DNA from: Hoyosella altamirensis
GTDB taxonomy: Bacteria > Actinomycetota > Actinomycetes > Mycobacteriales > Mycobacteriaceae
Length of the DNA: 64,000 nucleotides
NCBI RefSeq assembly: GCF_014191505.1
Contig: NZ_JACHWS010000001.1
Coordinates: 1,178,001 to 1,242,000 of the forward strand
Direction of reading: 5' to 3'
The position numbers were made by a program, and so were the translations under genes. This document shows positions 52,812 to 60,907 of this stretch, piece by piece. Position 1 is the stretch's first letter, and every line of letters begins with the position of its first letter. The notes under the pieces were generated by a model. That model ran no database searches. It worked only from the letters and a program-made list of their open reading frames with translations, and was not told the origin of the DNA.

Positions 52812-55637
52812 ATGATGACGGCAGAGAAGATCACCAGCGCGGACGACTCGGCGCTCGCACGCGACCTGACCGAAGCGATGCGCGGTGAGGTTGATTTTTC
52901 AGCCCGCAGACGCGCCGAATATAGCTCCGACGGTTCAAACTACCGTTGCGTACCGGCAGGAATCGTGTTCCCGCTTGATGAGGCGGATGCTGAAGCTGCG
53001 GTTGCGGTCTGCCGGAAACACGACGTACCGATAACGACGCGCGGTGGCGGTACCTCTATCGCTGGTAACGCGGTGGGGAATGGCGTGATCCTGGAGTTGT
53101 CGCGGCACATGAACCGAATCCTGAGCATCGATCACGAAGCCCGCACGGCCGTGGTCCAGGCAGGTGTCATCCCCGATGTGCTGAACGCTGCGGTCGCCGA
53201 ATATGGCCTGAGATTTGGTCCGGATCCCTCCACCCATGCGCGCTGCACAATCGGCGGAATGATCGGCAACGACGCGTGCGGCTCACACTCTGTGCGGTGG
53301 GGGCGCACTTCAGACAATGTGGTCGACCTCGATGTCCTCTGTTACGACGGCACCCGGATGCGAACGAGCACGCCGCCGGAGCCGATCCGCGAAGCCCTGC
53401 GCGGTCTGGCGGCTCGCCATCGTGCCGAGCTGCGTACCGAACTCGGCAGATTCTCGCGGCAAGTTTCGGGTTACGGCCTGCACCATTTGCTGGATGAGAA
53501 CGGCTTTGACGTGGGCCGCGCGCTCGTGGGATCAGAAGGTACTTGCGTGGTGGTGCTGACTGCGACGGTGAAGCTCGTGGAACTGCCGAAACAGCAACGA
53601 CTCGTGATCGCGGGGTTCACCGATTCCATTGCGGCTGCCGATGCGGTACCGACGATCCTGCAGCACAATCCGCTGACATGTGAGGGGATGGATGACCGGA
53701 TCCTGGATGTGCTGCGGTCACGCCGGAAAAACGCAGTCCCGGACGAGACGCTCCCGCGCGGTTCAGCGTGGCTGCTGATCGATGTCGAAGGCGACGATTC
53801 CGCCGCTTCGGCGCTCACTGAGGCGATCGCCGACTCCGCTGGTCTCGAAGGCATCTCCACCGTCGACGATCCAGCGATCCGGCGTGCGGTGTTCAAAATC
53901 CGTGAGGATGGGTCCGGTCTCGCCACACGTGCACTTGATGGAACGATGTCGTGGCCCGGCTGGGAGGACGCTGCAGTTCCGCCCGCGAAGCTGGGCAGTT
54001 ATTTGCGTGACTTCGATGCGCTCGTCAAAGAGTACGGACTGACCGGCGTTGTCTACGGACATTTCGGTGAGGGTTGCCTGCACGTGCGCCTCGATTTCGA
54101 CTTCTCCAGCCACGAGGGAATCGGAAAGTTCGAAGAGTTCATGGAGCGTGCCGCCGACCTTGTGGCTGGCCACGGGGGAGCAAACTCGGGGGAGCATGGC
54201 GACGGACGGGCCCGATCAGCGGTTCTGAGCCGAATGTACAGCCCAGGCATGCTTCAGGCCTTTGCCGAGTTCAAGCGGATATGGGACCCGGGAGGGAAAC
54301 TGAACCCGGGGATCATCGTCGACCCGGCCGGTGTCGCGGATGATCTGCGTCATTCGCCTGATAACCAGTGGCGCAGCCTTCCCGTGAGCTTGGCGTTCCA
54401 CGAGGATAGGGGAGACATTGGTAAGGCGGTCCACCGCTGCATCGGAGTGGGGAAGTGCCGCACCCTATCCGGTGGTGTGATGTGCCCGAGTTATCGGGCG
54501 ACCCTTGACGAAAAAGACAGTACGCGCGGACGTGCGCGCGTCCTTCAGGAAATGATTCTCGGTGAAACCATCACAGATGGATGGCAATCCGACGAGGTAG
54601 GCGAGGCGCTCGACCTGTGCCTGTCGTGCAAAGGCTGCAGCAGTGACTGCCCGGTCGGGGTCGACATGGCAAGCTACAAGTCCGAATATCTGCACCAGCG
54701 CTATCACGGGAAGGTCCGGCCGCTGTCCCATTATTCGATGGGCTGGCTCCCATTGACGGCGCGGCTCGCGTCGAAGACTCCGCGCCTGGCCAACGCGGTT
54801 ATGGGGTCCGGGCTCAGCAGCGTGATCAAGCGGACGGGAGGGATCGACCCCGCTCGCGAGCTTCCCAAGTTCGCCCCAGGCACCTTCTTGAGGTGGTATT
54901 CGGCGCGCGGACGGAAGAAACACGGCAAGCCCGTTCTGCTGTGGGCCGACACGTTCACGAATTTCTTCTCGCCCTACGTTGGTGCGGCCGCAGTTGAGGT
55001 GCTCGAGGATGCGGGCTTCTCGGTGCATGTACTCGACAAGCCGTACTGCTGCGGGCTCACCTGGGTCAGCACGGGGCAGCTCGATGATGCGCGGCGAGAG
55101 CTGCAGCGGGCATTCGGAGCGGCGGCCCCGCTCGTCGACTCTGGCGTCCCCATGGTGGTGCTCGAGCCCAGCTGCGCAGCGCTGTTCCGCTCGGATGGCG
55201 TCGAGCTCCTTCCCGGACGGGAGGCGGAGACAGTCGCCAGGGGAACCTACACGCTCGCGGAGTTTCTGCGGAAGCACGCGCCCAACTGGCAGATACCTGA
55301 TGTAGTCGGCGAGGCTGCGCTCCAGGTGCATTGTCATCAGCACGCGGTGATCGGCGGTGCATGCGACGCCGCGGTGCTTTCTGAGACGGGTTCCACTACA
55401 ACTGTGCTCGATGCCGGGTGCTGTGGGCTTGCGGGGAACTTTGGTTTTGAAGACGGACACTTCGAGACGTCACGGAAGGTCGCGGAGACGGGCATACTCC
55501 CCGCGCTCGAGAAGCTGCCGGAATCGGTTGTCGTGGCCGATGGCTTCAGTTGCAGGACGCAGCTCGACCAGCTAGCTGGCATCCGTGCTGTCCACCTGGC
55601 GGAGTACCTGAGGGCCGGGCTGGACTACGAAATATAG
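52812..55637 (+). CDS. FAD- and Fe-S-domain dehydrogenase (GlcD-GlcF fusion type)
   Basis: A 941-residue fusion oxidising a 2-hydroxy acid, such as D-lactate, glycolate or 2-hydroxyglutarate. The N-terminal FAD_binding_4 part has TTRGGGTSIAGNAVGNGVIL and GMIGNDACGSHSVRWG, then FAD-oxidase C-domain VVYGHFGEGCLHVRLDFDF with GEHGDGRARSAV. Two 4Fe-4S motifs follow, CIGVGKCRTLSGGVMCPSY and CLSCKGCSSDCPVGVDM, then GlpC-type CCG pairs (YCCGLTWV; GCCGLAGNFGFED). ATG 52812 or 52815 after ACACTGGAA; a GTG at 52779 is in frame. It passes electrons probably to menaquinone. Confidence 0.9.
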   Translation: MMTAEKITSADDSALARDLTEAMRGEVDFSARRRAEYSSDGSNYRCVPAGIVFPLDEADAEAAVAVCRKHDVPITTRGGGTSIAGNAVGNGVILELSRHMNRILSIDHEARTAVVQAGVIPDVLNAAVAEYGLRFGPDPSTHARCTIGGMIGNDACGSHSVRWGRTSDNVVDLDVLCYDGTRMRTSTPPEPIREALRGLAARHRAELRTELGRFSRQVSGYGLHHLLDENGFDVGRALVGSEGTCVVVLTATVKLVELPKQQRLVIAGFTDSIAAADAVPTILQHNPLTCEGMDDRILDVLRSRRKNAVPDETLPRGSAWLLIDVEGDDSAASALTEAIADSAGLEGISTVDDPAIRRAVFKIREDGSGLATRALDGTMSWPGWEDAAVPPAKLGSYLRDFDALVKEYGLTGVVYGHFGEGCLHVRLDFDFSSHEGIGKFEEFMERAADLVAGHGGANSGEHGDGRARSAVLSRMYSPGMLQAFAEFKRIWDPGGKLNPGIIVDPAGVADDLRHSPDNQWRSLPVSLAFHEDRGDIGKAVHRCIGVGKCRTLSGGVMCPSYRATLDEKDSTRGRARVLQEMILGETITDGWQSDEVGEALDLCLSCKGCSSDCPVGVDMASYKSEYLHQRYHGKVRPLSHYSMGWLPLTARLASKTPRLANAVMGSGLSSVIKRTGGIDPARELPKFAPGTFLRWYSARGRKKHGKPVLLWADTFTNFFSPYVGAAAVEVLEDAGFSVHVLDKPYCCGLTWVSTGQLDDARRELQRAFGAAAPLVDSGVPMVVLEPSCAALFRSDGVELLPGREAETVARGTYTLAEFLRKHAPNWQIPDVVGEAALQVHCHQHAVIGGACDAAVLSETGSTTTVLDAGCCGLAGNFGFEDGHFETSRKVAETGILPALEKLPESVVVADGFSCRTQLDQLAGIRAVHLAEYLRAGLDYEI

Positions 55638-55740
55638 CGCGCGATCTAAGCTGAGCCTCTCGGGGACTGCACAACTTGAGTGCACACGTGTACACTAAGG
55701 TTGGTGTGACGTTGAACGGCGTCATGCGCAGTAAGGTGTG

Positions 55741-55784
55741 CAAGCCCCGGAATTTCGGTAAACGACCGTTCTAGTCCGGGCTTG
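55741..55784 (+). other. Structured 5' leader hairpin upstream of hydrolase gene
   Basis: CAAGCCCCGGA (55741-55751) pairs with TCCGGGCTTG (55775-55784) with one bulged C, giving a 10-bp stem over a 23-base loop. It lies 35 bases before the start of the 55820 hydrolase gene, inside the 182-base space after the dehydrogenase. Before it stands the near-palindrome GTGCACACGTGTACAC (55680-55695), possibly an operator or promoter part. The hairpin could be an attenuator or the previous gene's terminator. No known riboswitch class fits. Confidence 0.45.
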
Positions 55785-55819
55785 GAGAATCAGCTCAGAG
55801 CTTTCCCGAGGAGCGGTAT

Positions 55820-56704
55820 ATGTCCAATCATCACTTGCAGGCCGCGGTTTTTCACGGTGACGCGTTGCGGTACGTCGATGTGGGCGAGGGCCCACCCGTG
55901 ATTCTTGTCCATGGCTTGCTTGGTTCGCACGCGTCGTGGGGCAGCCAGATCGACAAACTTGCGAGAGACTTCCGCGTGATTGCCGTAGACCTCTACGGAT
56001 GCGGCGGGTCCGACAAGTTCAAGGGCGACTATTCACTCAGTGCCCATGCGGCGAGCTTGCGAGACTTGATGCAGCACCTCGACATTGAGAAAGCCGCGTT
56101 CGTTGGGCATTCGTACGGTGGTGGCGTCAGCATGCAAATGCTGTACCTGTTCCCGGAACGTGTGGAGCGGCTCTGCCTGGTGAGTAGCGGCGGGCTGGGT
56201 CCCGAGGTAAGCGCGCTGCTACGCGCGGCGAGCCTCCCCGGCAGCGAGCTTGTTCTGCCAATTGTTGCCTCCCCGGTTGTCCGGGGCCTGGTCGGCGTCG
56301 TCGCCGCAGGAATGTCGCTGGTCGGTGCGCCGCTGCGTGCGCCAGCGAGCGTCGCAGAGGTATGGCGAAGCCTAGGGACGGTAGCTGACCCGGCGACGCG
56401 CAGTGCCTTCTTGCGTATCACCCGCGGGGTTCTGGGTCCGTTCGGTCAAACGGTGTGCGCCCTGAAGTACTTCCCCGATTACAAGGACCTCCCTGCAATG
56501 GTGATCTGGGGCCGTCAGGACCGGATGATCCCGGTCCATCAGGCCGAACGGCACCGCGAGGTCATGCCCCACGCGGAGGCTGTTGTGCTCGATTCGGCTG
56601 GACACTTTCCGCATCTGGACGAACCTGAAGCATTCCACGAGGCGATCGTGCCGTTTCTTGCTGCCGGAGCGAACAAGGGCGGCCTCGAACTGCAGACCGG
56701 CTGA
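55820..56704 (+). CDS. Alpha/beta hydrolase
   Basis: A 294-residue alpha/beta hydrolase of the epoxide-hydrolase/haloperoxidase-like group. The elements are VILVHGLLGSHASWGS (oxyanion), AAFVGHSYGGGVSMQM (Ser), VIWGRQDRMIPVHQAE (acid Asp) and DSAGHFPHLDEPEAF (His), so the triad is complete as a serine hydrolase rather than an epoxide hydrolase. Two hydrophobic cap segments (LPIVASPVVRGLVGVVAAGM) suggest a lipid substrate or membrane contact. ATG 55820 follows GAGGAGCGGTAT. It may share a transcript with the membrane protein 55 bases downstream. Confidence 0.87.
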   Translation: MSNHHLQAAVFHGDALRYVDVGEGPPVILVHGLLGSHASWGSQIDKLARDFRVIAVDLYGCGGSDKFKGDYSLSAHAASLRDLMQHLDIEKAAFVGHSYGGGVSMQMLYLFPERVERLCLVSSGGLGPEVSALLRAASLPGSELVLPIVASPVVRGLVGVVAAGMSLVGAPLRAPASVAEVWRSLGTVADPATRSAFLRITRGVLGPFGQTVCALKYFPDYKDLPAMVIWGRQDRMIPVHQAERHREVMPHAEAVVLDSAGHFPHLDEPEAFHEAIVPFLAAGANKGGLELQTG

Positions 56705-56759
56705 CCTTCTACCTTCCTGCACCGTCCAGTCGGTATAGTCGTCGGCTGGAGGTGGACTG

Positions 56760-57239
56760 GTGACGGGAAGCGAAGCAGTACTGATACTCGGGGTCTTCAT
56801 CGGTGGTGCCGCGCCTTGGCTAGAGGCGATCGTGGTGATCCCGGCAGGAATTCTGGCCGGATTACATCCCGCGACCGCTCTGGCCGCGGGTGTTACCGGC
56901 AACTTGCTTACCGTCGCGCTCGCTGCCTGGTTTGGTGAGAGAATCCGCCAGTGGTGGCTGGCGCGTAAGCAGCGCAAGGTAGAGACGCACGGCCCGAAGC
57001 CGCATAAGTCGCGCCGCAGAGGGTGGATCGAGGCGTCAATGAAGCGCTGGGGTCTTCCCGCCCTTGCGATACTGGGCCCGCTCGGCCTAGGTACTCAGGT
57101 TTCAGCCGCGGTAGCGGTCGGCATGGGAACGGGACCGCGCGCAGCGTTCGTCTGGGTCGGTGCGGGCACCGTTGGGTGGGCAATCGTTGCGGCCGCGCTG
57201 ACCGTCGGGGGAGTCTCAGTCGCTGGCATTGGTGGTTAA
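56760..57239 (+). CDS. COG2426/PF06695 small multidrug-export-like membrane protein
   Basis: A 159-residue membrane protein with four helices. It has the family opening GVFIGGAAPWLEAIVVIPAG with ILAGLHPATALAAGVTGN, a basic cytoplasmic loop (RKQRKVETHGPKPHKSRRR) and PALAILGPLGLGTQVSAAVA in the second half. The family is annotated as putative small multidrug export, but the function is poorly supported. It starts GTG 56760 after GGAGGTGGACTG. Confidence 0.8.
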   Translation: MTGSEAVLILGVFIGGAAPWLEAIVVIPAGILAGLHPATALAAGVTGNLLTVALAAWFGERIRQWWLARKQRKVETHGPKPHKSRRRGWIEASMKRWGLPALAILGPLGLGTQVSAAVAVGMGTGPRAAFVWVGAGTVGWAIVAAALTVGGVSVAGIGG

Positions 57240-57245
57240 GTCTCG

Positions 57246-57257
57246 ACTTATATAAGT
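57246..57257. promoter_or_regulatory. ArsR-type operator
   Basis: Perfect 12-base AT-rich palindrome ACTTATATAAGT in the 38-base space before the ArsR-family gene (start 57278). ArsR/SmtB repressors bind short AT-rich dyads overlapping their own promoters, so this is a likely autoregulatory site; the inner TATAAG may serve as the -10 element. Confidence 0.7.
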
Positions 57258-57277
57258 AGCCGCTGTATCGTTGGTAC

Positions 57278-57589
57278 GTGCACGCTTTTGATGTTCTCGG
57301 TGACCCAGTTCGGAGACGCATACTCGAACTGCTTGCTGACGGGGAAGTCACGTCTGGTTCGATCTCCGCGATCGTGCAAGGCGAATATGGAATTACTCAG
57401 CCCGCCGTTTCGCAGCATTTGAAAGTTCTGCGTGACAACGGGTTCGCCTCCGTGCGCAAGGATGGTTCGCGCCGTATGTACACGGTGAGTGCGGCCCCTT
57501 TGCGGGAGGTGGACGAATGGCTCGACCGATTCCGAGCGTTCTGGCAGCCCCATTTCGATGCTCTTGCTACTGAGGTTGCTCGTGGGTAA
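57278..57589 (+). CDS. ArsR-family winged-helix repressor
   Basis: A 103-residue ArsR-type regulator of the group that precedes SRPBCC genes. The start HAFDVLGDPVRRRILELLAD is standard, followed by ITQPAVSQHLKVLRDNGFAS and VRKDGSRRMYTVSAAPLREV. No metal-binding cysteines are present, so it senses an organic ligand or state. It starts GTG 57278, probably leaderless. The SRPBCC gene follows closely, forming the common ArsR-AHSA1 operon; an operator palindrome lies 21 bases upstream of the start. Confidence 0.9.
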   Translation: MHAFDVLGDPVRRRILELLADGEVTSGSISAIVQGEYGITQPAVSQHLKVLRDNGFASVRKDGSRRMYTVSAAPLREVDEWLDRFRAFWQPHFDALATEVARG

Positions 57590-57624
57590 GCGTGCCCGCC
57601 GAACCAGCGATGAAAAGAGGCAAG

Positions 57625-58257
57625 ATGATTGACGTCATACACCAGATCAACGCAGTCACCCGCTCGGTCGAGTCGCGAACTCTAGAAGCAGGTGATGCTC
57701 GGGTTGTCACTGCGAGTCAAGTCTATGACACCGATGTGAAGGACCTCTGGGATGCTGTCACGAACCCGGAACGGTTGCCACGATGGTTTTCACCGGTGTC
57801 GGGTGATCTGCAACAAGGCGGCACCTTCCAGGTTGAGGGTAATGCTGGTGGCACGATCTCTGCATGCGATCCTCCGCACGGCTTCAGCGCAACGTGGGAA
57901 TACGGAGAATCAGTGAGCTGGATCTCGGTGCGCATCAGCCCGGCAGAGGGCGGTCACGCCCAGCTCGAACTCGAACACACCATGCTTGCCGATGACCATT
58001 GGACGCAATACGGTCCGGGCGCTACTGGGGTTGGGTGGGACTCGGCGCTTCTTGGTCTTACCCTGCACTTGCGCAGCGGTGAAGCTGCTGACCCGAAGGC
58101 AGCGGAGAAGTGGATGATGTCCGAGGACGGAATCGCATTCATGACCGGTTGCGGCAATCGATGGGGCGCGGCGCACATCGAGGCGGGCGCAGATGCAGCG
58201 ACTGCAGAGGCTGCAGCGCAGCGGACGATTGCGTTTTACACTACCGTCCCGGAATAG
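57625..58257 (+). CDS. SRPBCC (AHSA1-like) domain protein
   Basis: A 210-residue START-like protein with a hydrophobic cavity. Segments ASQVYDTDVKDLWDAVTNPE, then RLPRWFSPVSGDLQQGGTFQ and EYGESVSWISVRISP are typical of AHSA1/CalC-type SRPBCC proteins. A C-terminal extension of about 50 residues (GIAFMTGCGNRWGAAHIEAG) is also found in relatives that pair with ArsR. It likely binds a small hydrophobic ligand. ATG 57625 with AGAGGCAAG; GTG 57592 is in frame. Co-transcribed with the ArsR gene. Confidence 0.87.
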   Translation: MIDVIHQINAVTRSVESRTLEAGDARVVTASQVYDTDVKDLWDAVTNPERLPRWFSPVSGDLQQGGTFQVEGNAGGTISACDPPHGFSATWEYGESVSWISVRISPAEGGHAQLELEHTMLADDHWTQYGPGATGVGWDSALLGLTLHLRSGEAADPKAAEKWMMSEDGIAFMTGCGNRWGAAHIEAGADAATAEAAAQRTIAFYTTVPE

Positions 58258-58265
58258 GCTCGGCG

Positions 58266-58823
58266 TCAGGCCGCGTCGTCGAGAAACTTGTAAATATCGA
58301 GCCGAAGCCGGTCTGAAGTGTCCTGGACTGGGAACAATGCACGCGTCGATTGGTCGTTCGCGCGCAGAACCCCGAGCAGGATGTGTTCCGGACGGATTGT
58401 GCGATCCTTCCGTGCTAGGGCCTCACGCAGGGCGAGCTCGAGTGCTTTTTTCGCTCCGTCGGCGAATGCGAGGTGCTGACCGAGGAGACTTCCGAGCCAG
58501 CCGCGCCTCGGCGCTGGAGTGTCCAGAATGTCGCGGCCGAACTTGTTGTGGATGTCGCGGCGTACGGCATCGAGGTCGATACCGATGGCGGAGAGGGCTT
58601 CGGAGTCCATATCGCCGAGCTCTCCCGCCGACTCCAGCGAGCGTGTGACGGTCTCGGGCGTGACGCCATGCTTGCGCAGGGTCTCGCGGAGGTGCTCAGG
58701 TGCTGTCCGCGAGAGCGAGAGCACCAGATGTCCTGCGCTGATGACAGGGGAGCCGAGGTCCCTAGCGCAGTTCTGCGCGCCGACGACAATCTCGCGAGAG
58801 TCACGGGTAAATCGTTCGAACAT
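58266..58823 (-). CDS. Stand-alone Clp N-domain protein (ClpC-NTD/ClpC2-like)
   Basis: A 185-residue protein consisting of a double Clp-N repeat without any AAA+ module. Repeat 1 starts FERFTRDSREIVVGAQNCAR with SAGHLVLSLSR; repeat 2 is FADGAKKALELALREALARK with RPEHILLGVLR. Such ClpC N-domain-only proteins (ClpC2/ClpC3-like) are known in mycobacteria and proposed to bind substrates or ClpC1-targeting natural products such as cyclomarin; whether this one does is inference. GGAGGTTGTG precedes ATG 58823, which overlaps the stop of the HTH gene by one base, so both are one operon. Confidence 0.85.
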   Translation of the reverse strand: MFERFTRDSREIVVGAQNCARDLGSPVISAGHLVLSLSRTAPEHLRETLRKHGVTPETVTRSLESAGELGDMDSEALSAIGIDLDAVRRDIHNKFGRDILDTPAPRRGWLGSLLGQHLAFADGAKKALELALREALARKDRTIRPEHILLGVLRANDQSTRALFPVQDTSDRLRLDIYKFLDDAA

Positions 58824-59035
58824 CACAACCTCCGGTTGTACTTTTTGTGGACCGCCTGACGGCTGACCTCGAGTGAATCGGCGATCGCCTGCCATGACCA
58901 GCCCTGGCGCCGTGCGTTTTCGACCTGGATTGCCTCGAGCCGTTCGAGCAGGCGGCGAAGGGCGAGGACCGCGCGGAGGCCGGTGGCTGGATCTCCACTT
59001 GTCGCTGAAGCTGCGAGTTCCGTCGCTTCCGTCAT
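58823..59035 (-). CDS. Small HTH protein paired with Clp-N protein
   Basis: A 70-residue DNA-binding protein. The helical first half (LRAVLALRRLLERLEAIQVE) is followed by the HTH NARRQGWSWQAIADSLEVSR and QAVHKKYNRRL, typical of regulators encoded next to ClpC-N proteins. ATG 59035 appears leaderless: TTGACA (59066-59071, minus strand) and a TATAGAT-like -10 (59044-59050) place the transcript start close to the ATG. Two palindromes overlap these elements, so autoregulation is likely. It is co-translated with the Clp-N gene. Confidence 0.8.
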   Translation of the reverse strand: MTEATELAASATSGDPATGLRAVLALRRLLERLEAIQVENARRQGWSWQAIADSLEVSRQAVHKKYNRRL

Positions 59036-59037
59036 GC

Positions 59038-59082
59038 TTGTCAATCTATATTGACAACGCATGCGTGTCAACTAAAGTTGAC
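59038..59082 (-). promoter_or_regulatory. Double palindromic operator and promoter of the HTH/Clp-N unit
   Basis: Palindrome 1 is TTGTCAAT-CTAT-ATTGACAA (59038-59057); palindrome 2 is GTCAACT-AA-AGTTGAC (59067-59082). On the minus strand palindrome 2 contains the -35 TTGACA and palindrome 1 covers the -10 (TATAGAT or TAGATT, spacing 15-17) and the predicted transcript start just before ATG 59035. Both share a GTCAA/TTGAC half-site, so the HTH protein probably binds both and blocks its own promoter. The divergent membrane gene may also be affected. Confidence 0.75.
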
Positions 59083-59166
59083 GAAGGCGAGGAGGCGGCC
59101 GCCCGAGTAAAGGCCCGGCCAACGCCCAGCAGGCAAAAGGTAAACGCACCAGGTACGTTCGACCCT

Positions 59167-60003
59167 ATGTCGCTTGTCGAGCTTGAGGAGTCCGTACCGC
59201 AAGGCACATCCACAGCGTGGCCTGGATTGTTGCGCGTCCGGCCACGATCGATCGTGGCACTCACTGTCGCCGCACTGGGGCTGGCGTGGCTAGCGGTTGC
59301 CCTTATCGACGTCGCGGGCCTCGTTGACATCAGTGGTGATGTGCCGCTCTGGCTGTCGCTCTTCAATGAGGGAATTGTCGAAGTCACCCAGTGGATACTG
59401 AATGCCCTGGCGGTGGTCGCGGCCAGCTATATCGCTGGACGCCTGGCCGGGGGGAGGTACGCGGGTGGCGCGTCGTTCTTTTTCGTCCTAAGTATTGGGC
59501 TTGCGCTGATTCTCATCGAAGAGGCGGGGAACGTCCGGCTCGCCATGGCTGAATACCTCGGCGCGATGTTCGGCGGCCAAATTCTCGGAATGCATCCACA
59601 TGTCGTGGGGGCCGTTCCCGTCTACGCGGTTCTGGCCTTCTTTCCCGTCTATGCGTTGCTGCGCTACGGAAAATACGTGTGGCGCGCACCGACAGCGCGC
59701 TGGTATCTCGTGATTGCTTACTGCCTCTACGGCGGATCCCAGCTGGCTGCGCTCACTTCGCACCTAGCCGGAGTCTGGTACGCCAAAGCCGGCAGTGCCG
59801 TAAACGAGCTGATATTCGGTGGCGGTCTTCCGGCACTGCCCAACGTGCACCAAGGTGTGACCGACTACTTCATCGTGGATTCGCTCGTCGAGGAAACAAT
59901 CGAACTGCTCGCGGTGGCCACGATGCTCGCAATGATTCTCGCCTACATCCACGACCTTCGGCGAGGCGCCGTCTCGGCGGGTCAGAGCCCGAATCGCGAC
60001 TAG
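59167..60003 (+). CDS. Polytopic membrane protein, unknown function
   Basis: A 278-residue membrane protein with about six helices: ALTVAALGLAWLAVALIDVA, later GIVEVTQWILNALAVVAASY, GASFFFVLSIGLALILIEEA, and VYAVLAFFPVYALLRYGKYV. It contains several conserved-looking acidic residues in or near helices (FNEGIVEVTQW, LIEEAGN, DSLVEETIELLAV), somewhat like proteins of unknown actinobacterial families; I recognise none. ATG 59167 is chosen as first residue near the membrane part; a longer frame reaching 58873 overlaps the HTH gene and is rejected. It is divergent from the HTH/Clp-N unit. Confidence 0.7.
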   Translation: MSLVELEESVPQGTSTAWPGLLRVRPRSIVALTVAALGLAWLAVALIDVAGLVDISGDVPLWLSLFNEGIVEVTQWILNALAVVAASYIAGRLAGGRYAGGASFFFVLSIGLALILIEEAGNVRLAMAEYLGAMFGGQILGMHPHVVGAVPVYAVLAFFPVYALLRYGKYVWRAPTARWYLVIAYCLYGGSQLAALTSHLAGVWYAKAGSAVNELIFGGGLPALPNVHQGVTDYFIVDSLVEETIELLAVATMLAMILAYIHDLRRGAVSAGQSPNRD

Positions 60004-60071
60004 CCGAGCGCTTAGCGCCCGTGCTAGTGGGGCACATCACCCTGGTGCAGGAGTCACCCGCGTGGTCCAAT

Positions 60072-60091
60072 TATGTATACCAACATACATA
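60072..60091. promoter_or_regulatory. TetR-like operator before thioesterase gene
   Basis: TATGTAT (60072-60078) and ATACATA (60085-60091) are perfect inverted repeats with a 6-base spacer (ACCAAC), located 11 bases before the thioesterase start and next to its GGAGG ribosome site. The form is like operators of TetR-type regulators of lipid genes. No regulator gene is adjacent, so the protein must be encoded elsewhere. Confidence 0.65.
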
Positions 60092-60102
60092 TTGGAGGGC
60101 GC

Positions 60103-60549
60103 ATGACTGAGAATCCCGACATCGCGAAGATGAGCGGCCTGGAGCTATTGCGGGCGATGGTCGCGATGCCAGATCAACCGCCTAACATCGGCCGGCTGAT
60201 CGGCATGGAACCCGGAGTGATCGAGTTCGGGAAGGTGCAGTTGAAGGTGACTACACGTCCGGACTACGCCAACCCGCTCGGTACCGTCCACGGCGGGATC
60301 TGCGCCACACTCCTGGACTCGGTAATGGGGACTGCCGTGCACTCGACGCTCGAGGCTGGCGTCGGCTACGGCACCCTCGAACTCAAGGTCAACTACATTC
60401 GCACTGTTCCCACGTCAGGTATTCAGCTCACCGCCACGGGCACCACGATCCACGTCGGCCGCACAACCGCTACGGCCGAGGGACAAGTTCACGACGACCA
60501 GGGCCGTCTTGTCGCGCACGGGACAACAACTTGCCTTATCTACCGGTGA
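60103..60549 (+). CDS. PaaI-type hotdog thioesterase
   Basis: A 148-residue hotdog-fold acyl-CoA thioesterase. The family core is RPDYANPLGTVHGGICATLL with DSVMGTAVHSTL, then ELKVNYIRTVPTSGIQLTAT. The HGG motif and the DS after it contain the usual catalytic Asp. It hydrolyses aryl- or acyl-CoA. ATG 60103 follows GGAGGGCGC; an upstream ATG at 60073 lies inside the operator and is rejected. A palindromic operator overlaps its 5' region, so it is likely repressed by a distant regulator. Confidence 0.88.
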   Translation: MTENPDIAKMSGLELLRAMVAMPDQPPNIGRLIGMEPGVIEFGKVQLKVTTRPDYANPLGTVHGGICATLLDSVMGTAVHSTLEAGVGYGTLELKVNYIRTVPTSGIQLTATGTTIHVGRTTATAEGQVHDDQGRLVAHGTTTCLIYR

Positions 60550-60556
60550 CGGCAAC

Positions 60557-60805
60557 TCACCCCCACGGGGACCCTGGCGGGAGCATGAAGGTGAAGTCCC
60601 CCCACGGCGTGTGGCAAAGCACCGTGGTCGGAGGTGGTGGATAGATGAGGATCATCGGGAGCACCTCGCAATAGGGGACGGGCACCGCGTGCGCGGGCTG
60701 CACACCAGGTGTGCCTGCGCCGGCGATAGCGGGAGCACTCACAATCGCTGCGGCGGAAAGCATGCCCGCTGCCGCGACGCGCATGAGTTTTGGTCGCTGT
60801 GTCAT
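60557..60805 (-). CDS. Small secreted protein, paralogue 1
   Basis: An 82-residue exported protein. The signal peptide MTQRPKLMRVAAAGMLSAAA continues IVSAPAIAGA; the mature part starts GTPGVQPAHAVPVPYCEVLP and ends with CHTPWGDFTFMLPPGSPWG. The mature pattern PGVQPAHAV-x-PYCE ... CHT-GD(F/L)TF is shared with the 63288-63518 gene, so they are paralogues and the two Cys probably form a disulfide. AGGTAACT precedes ATG 60805. Function unknown; convergent with the thioesterase. Confidence 0.72.
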   Translation of the reverse strand: MTQRPKLMRVAAAGMLSAAAIVSAPAIAGAGTPGVQPAHAVPVPYCEVLPMILIYPPPPTTVLCHTPWGDFTFMLPPGSPWG

Positions 60806-60907
60806 AGTTACCTAGCTTACGTCTCGGATTTCCGCTGCGGGCAGTGCGAGTGAGCGAGCAGCATCGCGTAACCGGCTGACACCCGTACACGGCGAAAGGT
60901 GCGCACA

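Noticed and set aside
54465-55460. 331-residue minus-strand frame
   Set aside because: Shadow of the Fe-S half of the FAD/Fe-S dehydrogenase, where cysteine motifs prove the plus frame.
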